Shown: piece by piece, positions 7,918 to 15,460 of the stretch
Position numbering within the stretch: the stretch's first letter is position 1
Layout: each line of letters begins with the position of its first letter
Assembly (NCBI GenBank): GCA_017470715.1
Contig: JAFUYE010000045.1
Span: forward strand, 1-38,784
Source of the DNA: Selenomonadaceae bacterium
GTDB lineage: Bacteria > Bacillota > Negativicutes > Selenomonadales > Selenomonadaceae
Length of the DNA: 38,784 nucleotides
Direction of reading: 5' to 3'
Notes under the pieces: model-generated
What the model was told of the DNA's origin: nothing
Seen by the model: only the letters and a program-made list of their open reading frames with translations
Databases searched by the model: none
Made by a program: the position numbers and the translations under genes

Positions 7918-9288
7918 ATGTTCGCGGGGGTGGGCATTTTGTTGACGAATCGAAGATTATTGCGGGCGAATCTTTTCGGCAAAGGAATTTTAATCGGAGC
8001 GGTGACGGGCGTCGTGGTTGCGGCGTTGCGATTTTTGTTGGACACGGCGGACATTTGGCGACCGATAATTTTTGCGCACGTCAACAGCGTCGGGCGAATT
8101 TTGTTAATCTGCGCGTTGATGGCTTTGTTCGCGAAAATTTTGGCGTGTGCGGTGAAATTTGATTCGCAGGTATGCGGCAGCGGCATTCCGCAAATCAAAG
8201 GCATGTTGCAGGGACGAGCGGAAATGTTTAAACCGTTGAGATTGTTGGCGGTGAAATTTTTTGCGACGGTTATGACAATCGGCGCGGGCATGAGTTTGGG
8301 ACGAGCCGGAATCAGCGTACAATTCGGCGCGGCAATCGGAAATTTCTTCACGAAAAAATTTTACGGCGACAATCCGCAACACGAATCAATTCAAGGCGAT
8401 TTTTTGCTGACGGCGGGCGCGGGCGCGGGACTTGCAGCAATTTTCAACGCACCACTTGCCGGCGTGATTTTTTGCATTGAAGAATTGCGCAAAAGATTTT
8501 CGCAGGAAATTTTAATCGTGACGGTTACGGCGGCAGTCACCGCGTCATTTGTCGTGAAAGTTGTCTTCGGCGTGCGACCGGTCTTCGAGACAATCACGCG
8601 CTCCCCGCTCAACATACCGTCGGTAATGACGTTCCCGACAGCTGAAATGTCCGAAATTTTGTCCGCCGCCCCGCTGGAATTCGTCGCGTTGTTTATGTTG
8701 CTCGGAATCATCTGCGGATTTTTGGGCGTGCTGTTTACGCAGGCACTGATTTTTTCGCTGGACGTTTATGACCGTTTGAAAATTTTCGGCACGCGCAGAT
8801 TTTTAATTCCGTTTCTGCTGATTGTCCCGCTGGGAATCGAATTGCCGCAAGTTCTCGGTTGCGGAAATGTTTTGGTCGACGAAATTTTAATATCGCATTT
8901 GGAATTGAGTTTGCTCGTGACGTTGCTTGTCGGAAAAATTTTGTTCACGTTGATTTGTTTCGGCACGAACGCGCCCGGCGGATTGTTTTTGCCCGTGCTG
9001 GTTATCGGCGCATTAATCGGAAACGTTTTCGCACGCGTGGGCGGCTTGCTGGAAGTTCTTACGGCAGATTGGACGACGCTGGTTATAATTTTTGGCATGG
9101 CGGCATTTTTCGCGGCAGTCGTGAAAGCACCCGTCACCGGCGCGGTTTTGATTTTGGAGCTGACCGGACAATTCGGGCATCTTTTCTGGCTGATAATCGT
9201 CGCGGGCACGGCGTTTCTCGTCGCGGACTTGTGCGGCAGTGAACCAATTTTTTCCGCGCTGTTGGATCGTTCGCAATCAAAAAAATAA
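7918..9288 (+). CDS. ClC-family chloride channel/transporter
   Basis: A polytopic membrane protein of about 456 residues with the ClC anion-binding motifs: GSGIP (in VCGSGIPQIKG), GRAGI, and GGLFLP (in APGGLFLPVLV). It should conduct chloride or exchange it for protons. Two key positions differ from the E. coli exchanger: the gating Glu148 of GREGP is Ala (codon 8305-8307), and the anion-coordinating Tyr445 is Phe in EPIFSALL. The internal proton glutamates in FCIEELR are present. The start is uncertain: ATG 7918 lacks a good binding site, a longer frame begins with TTG at 7846, and TTG 7939 follows GGGGGTGGG. The gene is followed by about 80 bases with no feature before the small pseudogene. 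Confidence 0.88.
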   Translation: MFAGVGILLTNRRLLRANLFGKGILIGAVTGVVVAALRFLLDTADIWRPIIFAHVNSVGRILLICALMALFAKILACAVKFDSQVCGSGIPQIKGMLQGRAEMFKPLRLLAVKFFATVMTIGAGMSLGRAGISVQFGAAIGNFFTKKFYGDNPQHESIQGDFLLTAGAGAGLAAIFNAPLAGVIFCIEELRKRFSQEILIVTVTAAVTASFVVKVVFGVRPVFETITRSPLNIPSVMTFPTAEMSEILSAAPLEFVALFMLLGIICGFLGVLFTQALIFSLDVYDRLKIFGTRRFLIPFLLIVPLGIELPQVLGCGNVLVDEILISHLELSLLVTLLVGKILFTLICFGTNAPGGLFLPVLVIGALIGNVFARVGGLLEVLTADWTTLVIIFGMAAFFAAVVKAPVTGAVLILELTGQFGHLFWLIIVAGTAFLVADLCGSEPIFSALLDRSQSKK

Positions 9289-9366
9289 TTTCGTCGCAAT
9301 AACCGTCCGATTTTTCGGGCGAATAATTCGACTGATTTATTGGAGGCTGTCGGTGAAGTTTTATCC

Positions 9367-9535
9367 TCAATATGCTTTTGCGTTCCAAAGTAAAAAATCC
9401 CGTCTGCCGAAGGGAATTGCGACAAAATTGCTGTCGCGAATTTTTTTAACGGAGCCGGTCACTTCCGCAATGAGCACTTGCCGCGCACGAAAAAATAATC
9501 GTCAGACAAAACGTCACCGCGAAAAAATTTTTCAT
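9367..9535 (-). pseudogene. Small secreted protein, frameshifted
   Basis: An ATG at 9535 starts a typical signal peptide (MKNFFAVTFCLTIIFSCAAS) with GAGTGA just upstream, but the frame stops after 29 codons at 9446. In the frame one base over, a coherent stretch continues, VLIAEVTGSVKKIRD then FVAIPFGRRDFLLW, and stops at 9367. The total length is one base more than a multiple of three, and a T6 run in the signal region is a plausible slip site. It lies immediately downstream of another secreted protein gene and probably shared its transcript. A real 29-residue peptide cannot be excluded. Confidence 0.45.
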
Positions 9536-9541
9536 GTCACG

Positions 9542-10078
9542 TCACTCCGACAAAATTTTTTGCGTCACATTGTAAATTTTCAACAGATACAAATCGGATT
9601 GCGAGCCGTCCGCCGCAGCAACCAATTCGTCGCGAAAAACGTCGTATCCTTGCTTTTCCCAACGCGGCACCAAACAACGAAGCCCGTCACCTTTGAGCCC
9701 GATAACAACGTCGCCGGGAATGTCGTGCGCCATAGTGTAGCCAATCATAACGTCATCAAATAAGCTGTGCGGTCGTCCGTTCTTGTTGCGGAAAAAGTAA
9801 TAATTTTTCCTGAACACTTGTTGCTTGGGATGATATTTTGTCGCCGTGTCCCAATCCAAAACTTCAATTATTCCGACAAGCAACAGTCCGCCTTTGCCGT
9901 CGATTGCCGCATATCTCGCGATTTTGTCCGAATCAATGTACGTCGTTTGTTTGAGTCCGACACCCGTGCCGCGATAATTTTCCGTGTAACTTGAAGTCAC
10001 GAAATAATCTTTTGCTTCGACGTTTGAGCAAACACACGCCGCAATTACAGCCGTCAGCATGACCAAAAATTTTTTCAT
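9542..10078 (-). CDS. Secreted hypothetical protein
   Basis: A 178-residue protein with a clear signal peptide: MKK, a hydrophobic core LVMLTAVIAACVCS and a cleavage site after VEA. The mature part starts KDYFVTSSYTENYRG and is rich in aromatic residues and beta-type segments, ending KIYNVTQKILSE. I do not recognise a family. The start at 10078 follows GGGAGG by seven bases; a longer frame to 10150 runs through the promoter and is rejected. It has its own promoter at 10127-10160, built like that of the regulator gene just upstream, so the two are probably controlled together. Confidence 0.7.
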   Translation of the reverse strand: MKKFLVMLTAVIAACVCSNVEAKDYFVTSSYTENYRGTGVGLKQTTYIDSDKIARYAAIDGKGGLLLVGIIEVLDWDTATKYHPKQQVFRKNYYFFRNKNGRPHSLFDDVMIGYTMAHDIPGDVVIGLKGDGLRCLVPRWEKQGYDVFRDELVAAADGSQSDLYLLKIYNVTQKILSE

Positions 10079-10126
10079 GAAAATACCTCCCGTCAAAGAA
10101 AATGCCCGAATAACTTTCATGCTTGC

Positions 10127-10160
10127 ATTATACAGAAAAGTTTCGGGCAATTGGTTACTT
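10127..10160 (-). promoter_or_regulatory. Promoter of the secreted protein, GTAACC type
   Basis: On the minus strand AAGTAACCAA is followed by 18 bases ending in TTTTCTG and then TATAAT. No TTGACA-like -35 is present at the right place; the AAGTAACCAA box occupies it. The promoter at 10603-10646 has the same box, the same 18-base spacing and the same TTTTCTG before its -10. Confidence 0.6.
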
Positions 10161-10174
10161 GCAAAATGACATTT

Positions 10175-10552
10175 TCACGAAAAGATTTTCGGTAAATTTT
10201 TTGCGGCAAGTGCTTCGTCGAGTGCGAACTTGTCGAATTTTTTTTGCTCAATGAAGTGTTTGACGATTAAATCGGTGTCGAGACTTGTCGACAGCGCGTA
10301 GCCCGCACGTTCCAACAAAATGCAAGCTTCGGTTAATGAAACTTCCAGCGCGAAAATGATTTTGATGATAGTTTTTTTGGTCGGAATTTTTCCATGGCGA
10401 ATATCCGAAAAAGTTTTTCGTCCGACGTTCGCCGCCTTGTAAACATCGGGGTCAGTCAAATTTTTTTCGTCAATCAATGCGAATAAATATTCCGCAAAAG
10501 ATTCGTTGCGATTTTCGATAGTCTCGTCGATTGTGATTGTTGCGCCTGCCAT
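10175..10552 (-). CDS. Helix-turn-helix regulator (XRE-like)
   Basis: A 125-residue protein whose residues 18-85 look like an XRE/lambda-repressor-type helix-turn-helix: SFAEYLFALIDEKNL, then VYKAANVGRKTFSDIRHGKI and a third helix KKTIIKIIFALEVSLTEACI. The remainder is helical and charged. The ATG at 10552 follows AAAGGAG by seven bases. It sits upstream of the secreted protein gene in the same direction, and both have near-identical promoters with an AAGTAACC box, so it may regulate itself and its neighbour. The ligand or signal is unknown. It lies just outside the prophage integrase remnant and could belong to either the host or the phage. Confidence 0.65.
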   Translation of the reverse strand: MAGATITIDETIENRNESFAEYLFALIDEKNLTDPDVYKAANVGRKTFSDIRHGKIPTKKTIIKIIFALEVSLTEACILLERAGYALSTSLDTDLIVKHFIEQKKFDKFALDEALAAKNLPKIFS

Positions 10553-10602
10553 AAAAAAACTCCTTTCAAGTTGCCTGCCCGAAAAATTTTCTGCTTGCGT
10601 GA

Positions 10603-10646
10603 ATTGTACAGAAAATATTTGGAAGCTTGGTTACTTGACAGGTTAC
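10603..10646 (-). promoter_or_regulatory. Promoter of the HTH regulator, double GTAACC box
   Basis: On the minus strand GTAACC, TGTCAA, GTAACC are in tandem (12-base period, about one helical turn), then 18 bases ending TTTTCTG, then TACAAT. The tandem boxes would lie on one face of the helix upstream of the -10, as for an activator or autoregulator site. Confidence 0.6.
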
Positions 10647-10710
10647 ATTTTCAATGAGTTTTGCTTTGTTCTGTAAGACTTATCAAAATTTCGTCTGCAA
10701 TTTGTCTGCG

Positions 10711-11357
10711 TTAAGCATTTGTATGCAAATTTTTGGCGAAAATCTCAGCGGTATCCTTCTGTAATTTTTGCGTATTGTGTACGTACAAATCCTGCGTTAT
10801 CTGAGTGTTTGCGTGACCGAGCCGACCTGCAACACCGTTGGGAGTTGCACCTTGCTCTATGAGTTGCGTTGCGTGCGTATGACGAAATGAATGAGCGTTT
10901 AGCCTTCCTTTTTCAGCGATATTTCAACGGAGTTATGTAAAACGATTCGACCGTTATTCCGTGTGCAAACAGGCGAAACTTTTTCACCGTCGGGCACGGG
11001 CAAACTTTTCGACCGCCTTTCAAGGTGTTCGTTACTTTCGCGGTAAACATAAACATAACTGTTGCCGAAGGAATTTTCGTTTTCGATTTGTTGAAGTTGC
11101 CAGCACTTAAGCTCGTTCAACAAAAAATCGTCGATGAAAATATCGCGATTACTGGATTTTGTTTTTAGCGTCGACAGAAAAATCCCTTGGCGTGGCAGAT
11201 ATAAAAGTTGTTGACGAACCCGAATTTGTTTCTCGGCAAAATTTATGTCGCTCCACAATAAACCCAAAACTTCCCCGATACGCATTCCTGTATGATAAAG
11301 CAACAGTAGCGGGATATAAAACAGCGTTCCAAACGGATATTTTTTGAGGAGCGCGAA
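10711..11357 (-). pseudogene. Tyrosine integrase, truncated and frameshifted
   Basis: The C-terminal catalytic domain of a phage tyrosine recombinase in two frames. The first contains FGTLFYIPLLLLYHTGMRIG with the first catalytic Arg and runs to a stop at 10899. A one-base slip at the A5 run (SLKK then GRLNAHSFRHTHAT) moves to the second frame, which holds HxxR, LGHANTQIT and the nucleophile Tyr in DLYVHNTQ, ending at 10711. The arm-binding and core-binding N-terminal domains are absent because the frame ends at the start of the divergent phage gene at 11361. About 215 of a usual 350-390 residues remain, so integration by this protein is unlikely. Confidence 0.85.
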
Positions 11358-11360
11358 ACT

Positions 11361-11983
11361 GTGTTGACGGTTGCGGAGAAGTTTTTTCGGAAATGGTTTA
11401 ACGGGAGACCCGAAACGCTTATGTCGCCCGATTATTTAATCGCGGAAGCAAGCGATGAAGTATTCTGGCGTCACGAAACGTACAGGCTTGAATTGGCGGC
11501 GGCGATTGCGACGCTTTCACCGAGCTTGTCAGCAACCTCAACGGAAGAAACGCCCGTATCTGGAAACGCAAGTATCATGCGGCATTCAACGCAATGGAAA
11601 AAATCATCACCGAGCGCGCAACCATTCAATGGCAAACGACGCGATTCGACGTTAAAGAAGAATATAAAACCTTGTCGGCAGCGGTGCACGACCTTCACAA
11701 ATTCGCCGTTACTCAAGGTTGCAAGGCGAGCGAAAAAGTTTTCTACATAAACTTCGCCAAGCTCATCAACAAGACTTTGGGCATTGACGCCGGCACACGC
11801 GACGCCCTTGCGTCATGGCAGCTGTACGAGATTGAAAAACTTCAGTTCATTGCGCGGACGGTTATCGCGGGACTGCTTGCTCAAGACGCGGACTATCACG
11901 AACCGTATCATCAGCTGAAGTCGACGCTTGAATCTTATGCGCGGTTGTCGTTTATCACGCAGAGACTTTTGGCGGCAGGTTGA
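11361..11983 (+). pseudogene. Phage Rha-like regulatory protein, frameshifted
   Basis: GTG at 11361 follows GAGGAG by ten bases and gives MLTVAEKFFRKWFNGRPETL and on to RHETYRLELAAAI. From about 11490 the coherent sequence is in the -1 frame: AFTELVSNLNGRNARIWKRK, YHAAFNAMEKIITER and so on to LAAG at 11983. The W-K-x-x-Y-x-x-A-F-N-x-M-E pattern is the one seen in the C-terminal part of Rha-type phage antirepressors. The switch lies in a GGCGGCGGC run. No Rha N-terminal domain is recognisable in the first part. Either a real single-base mutation or a sequencing error; ATG 11594 could produce the C-terminal 129 residues alone. Confidence 0.6.
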
Positions 11984-12007
11984 TTAAATCCGAAAGGCGG
12001 TAAAAAC

Positions 12008-12286
12008 ATGCGCGGCGTTAAGGACGAATTCAAACAACTGGATTTTGCCTTCAGCCGAGAACGCGACTGCACAGATCGGCAGATTAAATTTATCGTCGCC
12101 GGTTATGCGGCGGCTCAGGAAAACAATTCGGCATCTGCGGAACTTGCCGCACGTCGCTACCGAAAAGGCGAACACCGTCTTGCCACGTGCCGACACATGC
12201 ACATCAGCGAATCACAATATTACAAACTGCTCAGCAAATTTCTTTCCGTCGCCAAAGTCGTGTACGAAAGACTTGCCGCCGAGTAA
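12008..12286 (+). CDS. Small phage transcription regulator (ArpU/RinA-like)
   Basis: A 92-residue basic protein ending in a sigma-like helix-turn-helix: ARRYRKGEHRLATCRHMHIS, ESQYYKLLSKFL. Proteins with this RRYxxGEHRxxxCRxxxIS pattern act as late-gene activators in many Firmicutes phages and usually lie upstream of small terminase. The ATG at 12008 follows AAAGGCGG by seven bases. A strong terminator follows at once. A second protein of similar design is encoded at 16273. Confidence 0.6.
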   Translation: MRGVKDEFKQLDFAFSRERDCTDRQIKFIVAGYAAAQENNSASAELAARRYRKGEHRLATCRHMHISESQYYKLLSKFLSVAKVVYERLAAE

Positions 12287-12288
12287 AT

Positions 12289-12328
12289 CAAAAAGCCCCC
12301 CGATTTTTTTGGGAGGCTTATTTTTTTT
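12289..12328 (+). terminator. Rho-independent terminator
   Basis: AAGCCCCCC pairs with GGGAGGCTT (with minor mismatches) around a T-rich loop and is followed by eight T. It ends the rightward early transcript before the leftward coiled-coil gene cluster. Confidence 0.85.
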
Positions 12329-12349
12329 GCCCGTTTGAGAACTGTCGAG

Positions 12350-12616
12350 TTATTTCAACGCCGAAACTGCCGCGAACATTATCGCCCAAAAGCCGACGAT
12401 AGCCGCGAGCAACATGTTTTGAATCTTATCGCCGAGCCGGTCAATTTTCGCATCCATTGCTTTCATGTCCGAATCTTGCTTTTGCCGCAGTTCCATAATC
12501 TCCGCCGCACGCTGGTTGTCACGGTCGCGCATTTCGCTCATGAACACGTTAAATTTCGCGTCCTGCATTGCCAATTTCATTTGGACTTCCGAGTTGATTT
12601 TTTCTTGCTCAGTCAT
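12350..12616 (-). CDS. Coiled-coil protein with C-terminal membrane anchor, copy A
   Basis: An 88-residue protein: a charged N-terminal coiled coil (MTEQEKINSEVQ through KAMDAKIDRLGDKIQ) and one C-terminal transmembrane helix MLLAAIVGFWAIMFAAVSAL. The architecture resembles XhlA-type haemolysin/holin-associated proteins and Bdr-like coiled-coil anchors, but I cannot assign it. The start at 12616 follows AAAGGCGG by seven bases; a GTG three codons earlier is too close to that site. It is the last of three tandem paralogues with the same leader. Apart from a 7-residue gap it is almost the same as copy C. Confidence 0.7.
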   Translation of the reverse strand: MTEQEKINSEVQMKLAMQDAKFNVFMSEMRDRDNQRAAEIMELRQKQDSDMKAMDAKIDRLGDKIQNMLLAAIVGFWAIMFAAVSALK

Positions 12617-12644
12617 TTCAATCACCGCCTTTGCCGACGAGGAT

Positions 12645-12977
12645 TTATTTCAACGCCGCTATGAGCAAGCCGCCGATTGCCGCCATAATCGCGCCGACAC
12701 CTATCATTGTTTGAACGAAGTTGCTGTGCAGCTGTTTGGCGAACTCTTTAAAGTTTGCGTCAACCTTCGCGTCCATTGCGTCGAACTTAGCGTAAAAACG
12801 CTGATTCATTTCCTTAATGTCCGCGTCGTGTTTTTCTTGTGCCCGCCTTATGTCCTCGCGTTGTTGTTGAGATTCGGAGATTAACATATCGACTTTCGTC
12901 AACACATTGTCAATTCGAGCGTTCTGCGCGTCAATCTGCCTCTGAATGTTTTGGTTGATTATTTCTTGTTCCGTCAT
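12645..12977 (-). CDS. Coiled-coil protein with C-terminal membrane anchor, copy B
   Basis: A 110-residue divergent paralogue of copies A and C. It keeps MTEQEIINQN at the start, a longer coiled coil with DAQNARIDNVLTKVDML and FDAMDAKVDANFKEFAKQL, and a C-terminal membrane helix MIGVGAIMAAIGGLLIAAL. The leader GGCAAAGGCGGTGATTAAA matches the others, and 28 bases separate it from each neighbour. Divergence in the coil with conservation of both ends suggests hetero-oligomers or antigen-like variation rather than simple recent duplication. Confidence 0.7.
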   Translation of the reverse strand: MTEQEIINQNIQRQIDAQNARIDNVLTKVDMLISESQQQREDIRRAQEKHDADIKEMNQRFYAKFDAMDAKVDANFKEFAKQLHSNFVQTMIGVGAIMAAIGGLLIAALK

Positions 12978-13005
12978 TTTAATCACCGCCTTTGCTGTCG
13001 ACGAA

Positions 13006-13293
13006 TCATTTCAACGCCGAAACCGCCGCGAACATTATCGCCCCAAAGCCGACGATAGCCGCGAGCAACATGTTTTGAATCTTATCGCCGAGCCGGTCAA
13101 TTTTCGCGTCCATTGCTTTCATGTCTGAATTTTGTTTGGCTTGCGCAGCGTCTTGCCGTTGCCGCAGTTCCATAATCTCCGCCGCACGTTGATTGTCACG
13201 GTCGCGCATTTCCTGCATGAACACGTTAAATTTCGCGTCCTGCATTGCCAATTTCATTTGGACTTCCGAGTTGATTTTTTCTTGCTCAGTCAT
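13006..13293 (-). CDS. Coiled-coil protein with C-terminal membrane anchor, copy C
   Basis: A 95-residue protein nearly the same as copy A, with an extra DAAQAKQ block in the coil. The membrane helix is MLLAAIVGFGAIMFAAVSAL. Start at 13293 follows AAAGGCGG; a longer frame to 13329 overlaps the GIY-YIG gene stop and is less likely. The three genes and the GIY-YIG gene upstream form a leftward unit inside a rightward prophage, so they are probably accessory (moron-like) genes that can be expressed in the lysogen. Confidence 0.7.
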   Translation of the reverse strand: MTEQEKINSEVQMKLAMQDAKFNVFMQEMRDRDNQRAAEIMELRQRQDAAQAKQNSDMKAMDAKIDRLGDKIQNMLLAAIVGFGAIMFAAVSALK

Positions 13294-13325
13294 TTCAATC
13301 GCCGCCTTTCGTTTGTTCGACGAGT

Positions 13326-13955
13326 TCAATCGTCGGTTTTCGTGTCAGCGAGATCCGCAACGTTTTCGAGCAAGCCCGCGAACTTCGCCCGTGTCTTTTC
13401 GGGTAACCGCGCAAATGTTTCAACGAGACGCCGCTCCGCAGCCGTCAATTTTTTTTCGGGGGCAGTTTTCGACGTGTCTGCCGGCACGGAAAGATTTTCG
13501 CCCGCGTGATTCCGTATGTATTCTTCCGTTCCGAGTTGAATCAGCATTGAAAGACTTAAATCTAAGTTTTTCGCCGCCGCATTATAAGCATCACGTTTGC
13601 CTTTTTTTACGTCAATCGATATGCGGTCGTAAGCTTTGGCGCGATAATTCGCGTTCGCATTGGATACTGACTTGCGATAACCGCCTTCGCCGCCATCAGA
13701 TTGGTTGTAACCGTGCGGAACTTTAGAATTGAGCACTCGTATCCAAAAACGCTCTTGTTTTTTCGCCTGCTCAAGCGTTTCGCAACGTTCGATAACTTCA
13801 ATCGTGAAATTTTCAAGCCCGCATTGTCGCATTGCATTGCCCAGCGGTGAATTTGCTTTCGAGTGTTGCATAAATCGTTTTTCAATCGACTGTTGCGTTA
13901 ATCCGACATAAGGTTTTTCGTTTAAGCGATTCGTTATTTTGTATACCGTTACCAT
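13326..13955 (-). CDS. GIY-YIG nuclease fused to a ribbon-helix-helix-like domain
   Basis: A 209-residue protein. Residues about 1-95 are a GIY-YIG nuclease domain: VYKITNRLNEKPYVGLT, then QQSIEKRFMQH with the catalytic Arg region, and a terminal GYNQSDGGEGG with Asn. Residues about 110-150 (DRISIDVKKGKRDAYNAAAK, LSMLIQLGTEEYI) resemble an Arc/MetJ-type DNA-binding unit, and a basic C-terminal tail follows. It is probably a homing or nicking endonuclease with its own DNA-binding module. ATG 13955 has AAAAGTGAT upstream and a strong promoter immediately before it, so the leader is very short. It heads the leftward cluster of coiled-coil genes. Confidence 0.72.
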   Translation of the reverse strand: MVTVYKITNRLNEKPYVGLTQQSIEKRFMQHSKANSPLGNAMRQCGLENFTIEVIERCETLEQAKKQERFWIRVLNSKVPHGYNQSDGGEGGYRKSVSNANANYRAKAYDRISIDVKKGKRDAYNAAAKNLDLSLSMLIQLGTEEYIRNHAGENLSVPADTSKTAPEKKLTAAERRLVETFARLPEKTRAKFAGLLENVADLADTKTDD

Positions 13956-13972
13956 GTCAATCACTTTTATTT

Positions 13973-14002
13973 ATTATACCACACCGGCACGCAACAGGTG
14001 AA
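13973..14002 (-). promoter_or_regulatory. Promoter for the leftward GIY-YIG/coiled-coil cluster
   Basis: On the minus strand TTCACC (14002-13997) and TATAAT (13978-13973) are 18 bases apart, and TGG before the -10 makes it extended. Transcription would begin about 11 bases before the GIY-YIG start codon. The remaining space to 14117 holds a small hairpin (GAGT/ACTC at about 14082-14098) and nothing else I recognise. Confidence 0.65.
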
Positions 14003-14117
14003 CAGCTCAAAAGGTTTTAGCCATCAGCACCTGTCTACCTGCCAAAAGCGTGCAATTCGGCGTTCACGGTCGGTAGGCGGCTCTGAGTGCTAAGACTCAA
14101 GAAAGGAGATTTTCAAA

Positions 14118-14411
14118 ATGACAACTCTGCTCAAAGAACTTGCGTACGTGCTTTTCCAAACTGCGGTGATTATCGGTATGCCGATTGCACTTCTGGCTCT
14201 CGCTTACTGCTACGACGCCACGCACGCGGGCACGGTCGCAGGGAGCCAAATTAACGACAGGAAGTCAAACGGGAGAATTTATTATGATGACCAAACAACA
14301 GGCGGAAAAACTCATGCGCAAAATCAACGCGCAAATCGACAACTACGTTTGCTCGGTTCACAACCTGGCGGAAACAATGCTGAATCTCGAAAACATCTGC
14401 GAAATTTTTGA
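14118..14411 (+). CDS. Small membrane protein, C-terminus out of phase
   Basis: ATG 14118 follows GAAAGGAG and opens a 97-codon frame with one transmembrane helix (LFQTAVIIGMPIALLALAYC). From about residue 56 the frame runs inside the next gene, which begins at 14284, and the polar tail looks like an out-of-frame reading. The original gene was probably shorter and has lost its end by fusion or frameshift. No family recognised. Confidence 0.4.
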   Translation: MTTLLKELAYVLFQTAVIIGMPIALLALAYCYDATHAGTVAGSQINDRKSNGRIYYDDQTTGGKTHAQNQRANRQLRLLGSQPGGNNAESRKHLRNF

Positions 14412-14958
14412 CGACGACTCTGCACGAGCCGAAAGCGATTGGCACGTCGCAAGCCGCAATTCGTTTTATTCGCAACACGTTCAGGGCGTGATTGAAGATT
14501 TGGCGGAGATGCGCGAGTGGTACGAAAGCCGTCTTGACATCGAGTATCGCAAAATGCAGAAACTTCGCGAAACTCTCAAAGCTCGTCTTGAAATCGAAGA
14601 ACGCAAAATGCAGAAACTTTGCGAAACTCTCAAAGCGGGCTTGACCGACGACGAGATTGTCAGCTACACAAACGCAATTCGCGCCGCGCTCTCCGAAAAC
14701 GGCAATTTGTGTGACGTTGAAGCGCAGGAAAATCTGATTGAAATCGACGGCAACGCGGGCGGCAACATTAAAAAATTTCTGATGATTGTCAGCAGACTGC
14801 GCAGACGCGGTTGCGGTTTTGAATTCGACAGAGAGGTTGACGAAGACGGCGACTGGTTGCAACAGGAAGTTTCGGGCTACGAATGGGCTTGGCTTAAAAG
14901 TCTTCGCACCAATAATCCGTTGCCGCGCCCGAATCAATACGGCGACAAGCCTGAATAA
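14284..14958 (+). CDS. Phage coiled-coil hypothetical protein
   Basis: A 224-residue soluble protein. The N-terminal half is a long coiled coil that contains a duplicated block, KMQKLRETLKARLEIEERKM and KMQKLCETLKAG, encoded by two near-identical stretches of about 35 bases. The C-terminal half (VSRLRRRGCGFEFDREVDED) is charged and ends with a proline-rich tail. ATG 14284 follows GGGAG by nine bases. It is followed after 23 bases by the ArdA-like gene, so the two are likely co-transcribed and part of the early anti-host region. No family recognised. Confidence 0.6.
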   Translation: MMTKQQAEKLMRKINAQIDNYVCSVHNLAETMLNLENICEIFDDDSARAESDWHVASRNSFYSQHVQGVIEDLAEMREWYESRLDIEYRKMQKLRETLKARLEIEERKMQKLCETLKAGLTDDEIVSYTNAIRAALSENGNLCDVEAQENLIEIDGNAGGNIKKFLMIVSRLRRRGCGFEFDREVDEDGDWLQQEVSGYEWAWLKSLRTNNPLPRPNQYGDKPE

Positions 14959-14981
14959 TTTAATGTAAAGGAGAAATTACC

Positions 14982-15434
14982 ATGACGAAACAAACTGCAA
15001 TGACGACAATCCTTGACGAGCTGCACAAATACACCTTCAGCCGGGACGACTTCGACGGCAAGGCACTCGACACCGCGCTTGAGGTTTTCGGCAAGGACAG
15101 CGTCGCTTTTGACGGCGATTATGGCTACGCGTTGGATTTTGCGGCGGCTTTGGAGTACTTCATTGACCCCGAATATTCCGGATTCGTCAATGTGGACGAC
15201 TTCGCGGTCGCGCTCAACAAGGCAATCGAAACGATTGAAACGGACGATTACTTTTATGACCCCGACATCCACTATTATTACGACTTGGGCGAAGAAATTT
15301 TCTACCGCAAGACGAAAGCTTATCGCGGCGATTTCGATGACTACGTCGACTTTGAGAGACTCGGCGAAGACATTGCGGGCGACACAAAAGGTAAGTTCAC
15401 CCGCTACGGATTCTTCGCACCCAAAACCATCTGA
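14982..15434 (+). CDS. ArdA-like antirestriction protein (DNA mimic)
   Basis: A 150-residue, strongly acidic protein. The C-terminal part (DLGEEIFYRKTKAYRGDFDD, YVDFERLGEDI, KFTRYGFF) aligns by eye with the end of Tn916-type ArdA, where the YIDYxxxGRDL segment precedes a beta strand with H/YG. ArdA proteins mimic B-form DNA and inhibit type I restriction enzymes. Acidic residues spread along the whole chain fit that role. The N-terminal half is less conserved, so this may be a distant relative. ATG 14982 follows AAAGGAG by eight bases. A strong terminator follows. Confidence 0.6.
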   Translation: MTKQTAMTTILDELHKYTFSRDDFDGKALDTALEVFGKDSVAFDGDYGYALDFAAALEYFIDPEYSGFVNVDDFAVALNKAIETIETDDYFYDPDIHYYYDLGEEIFYRKTKAYRGDFDDYVDFERLGEDIAGDTKGKFTRYGFFAPKTI

Positions 15435-15460
15435 ACCGTTATCGGCGGTACAAAAATTTT

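Noticed and set aside
7876..7919. ClC promoter TTGTCA and TATAAT
   Set aside because: The elements are 32 bases apart, too far for sigma-70, and the -10 overlaps the likely start codon.
10563..10720. Phage attachment site next to the integrase remnant
   Set aside because: Without the other end of the prophage no matching core can be shown.
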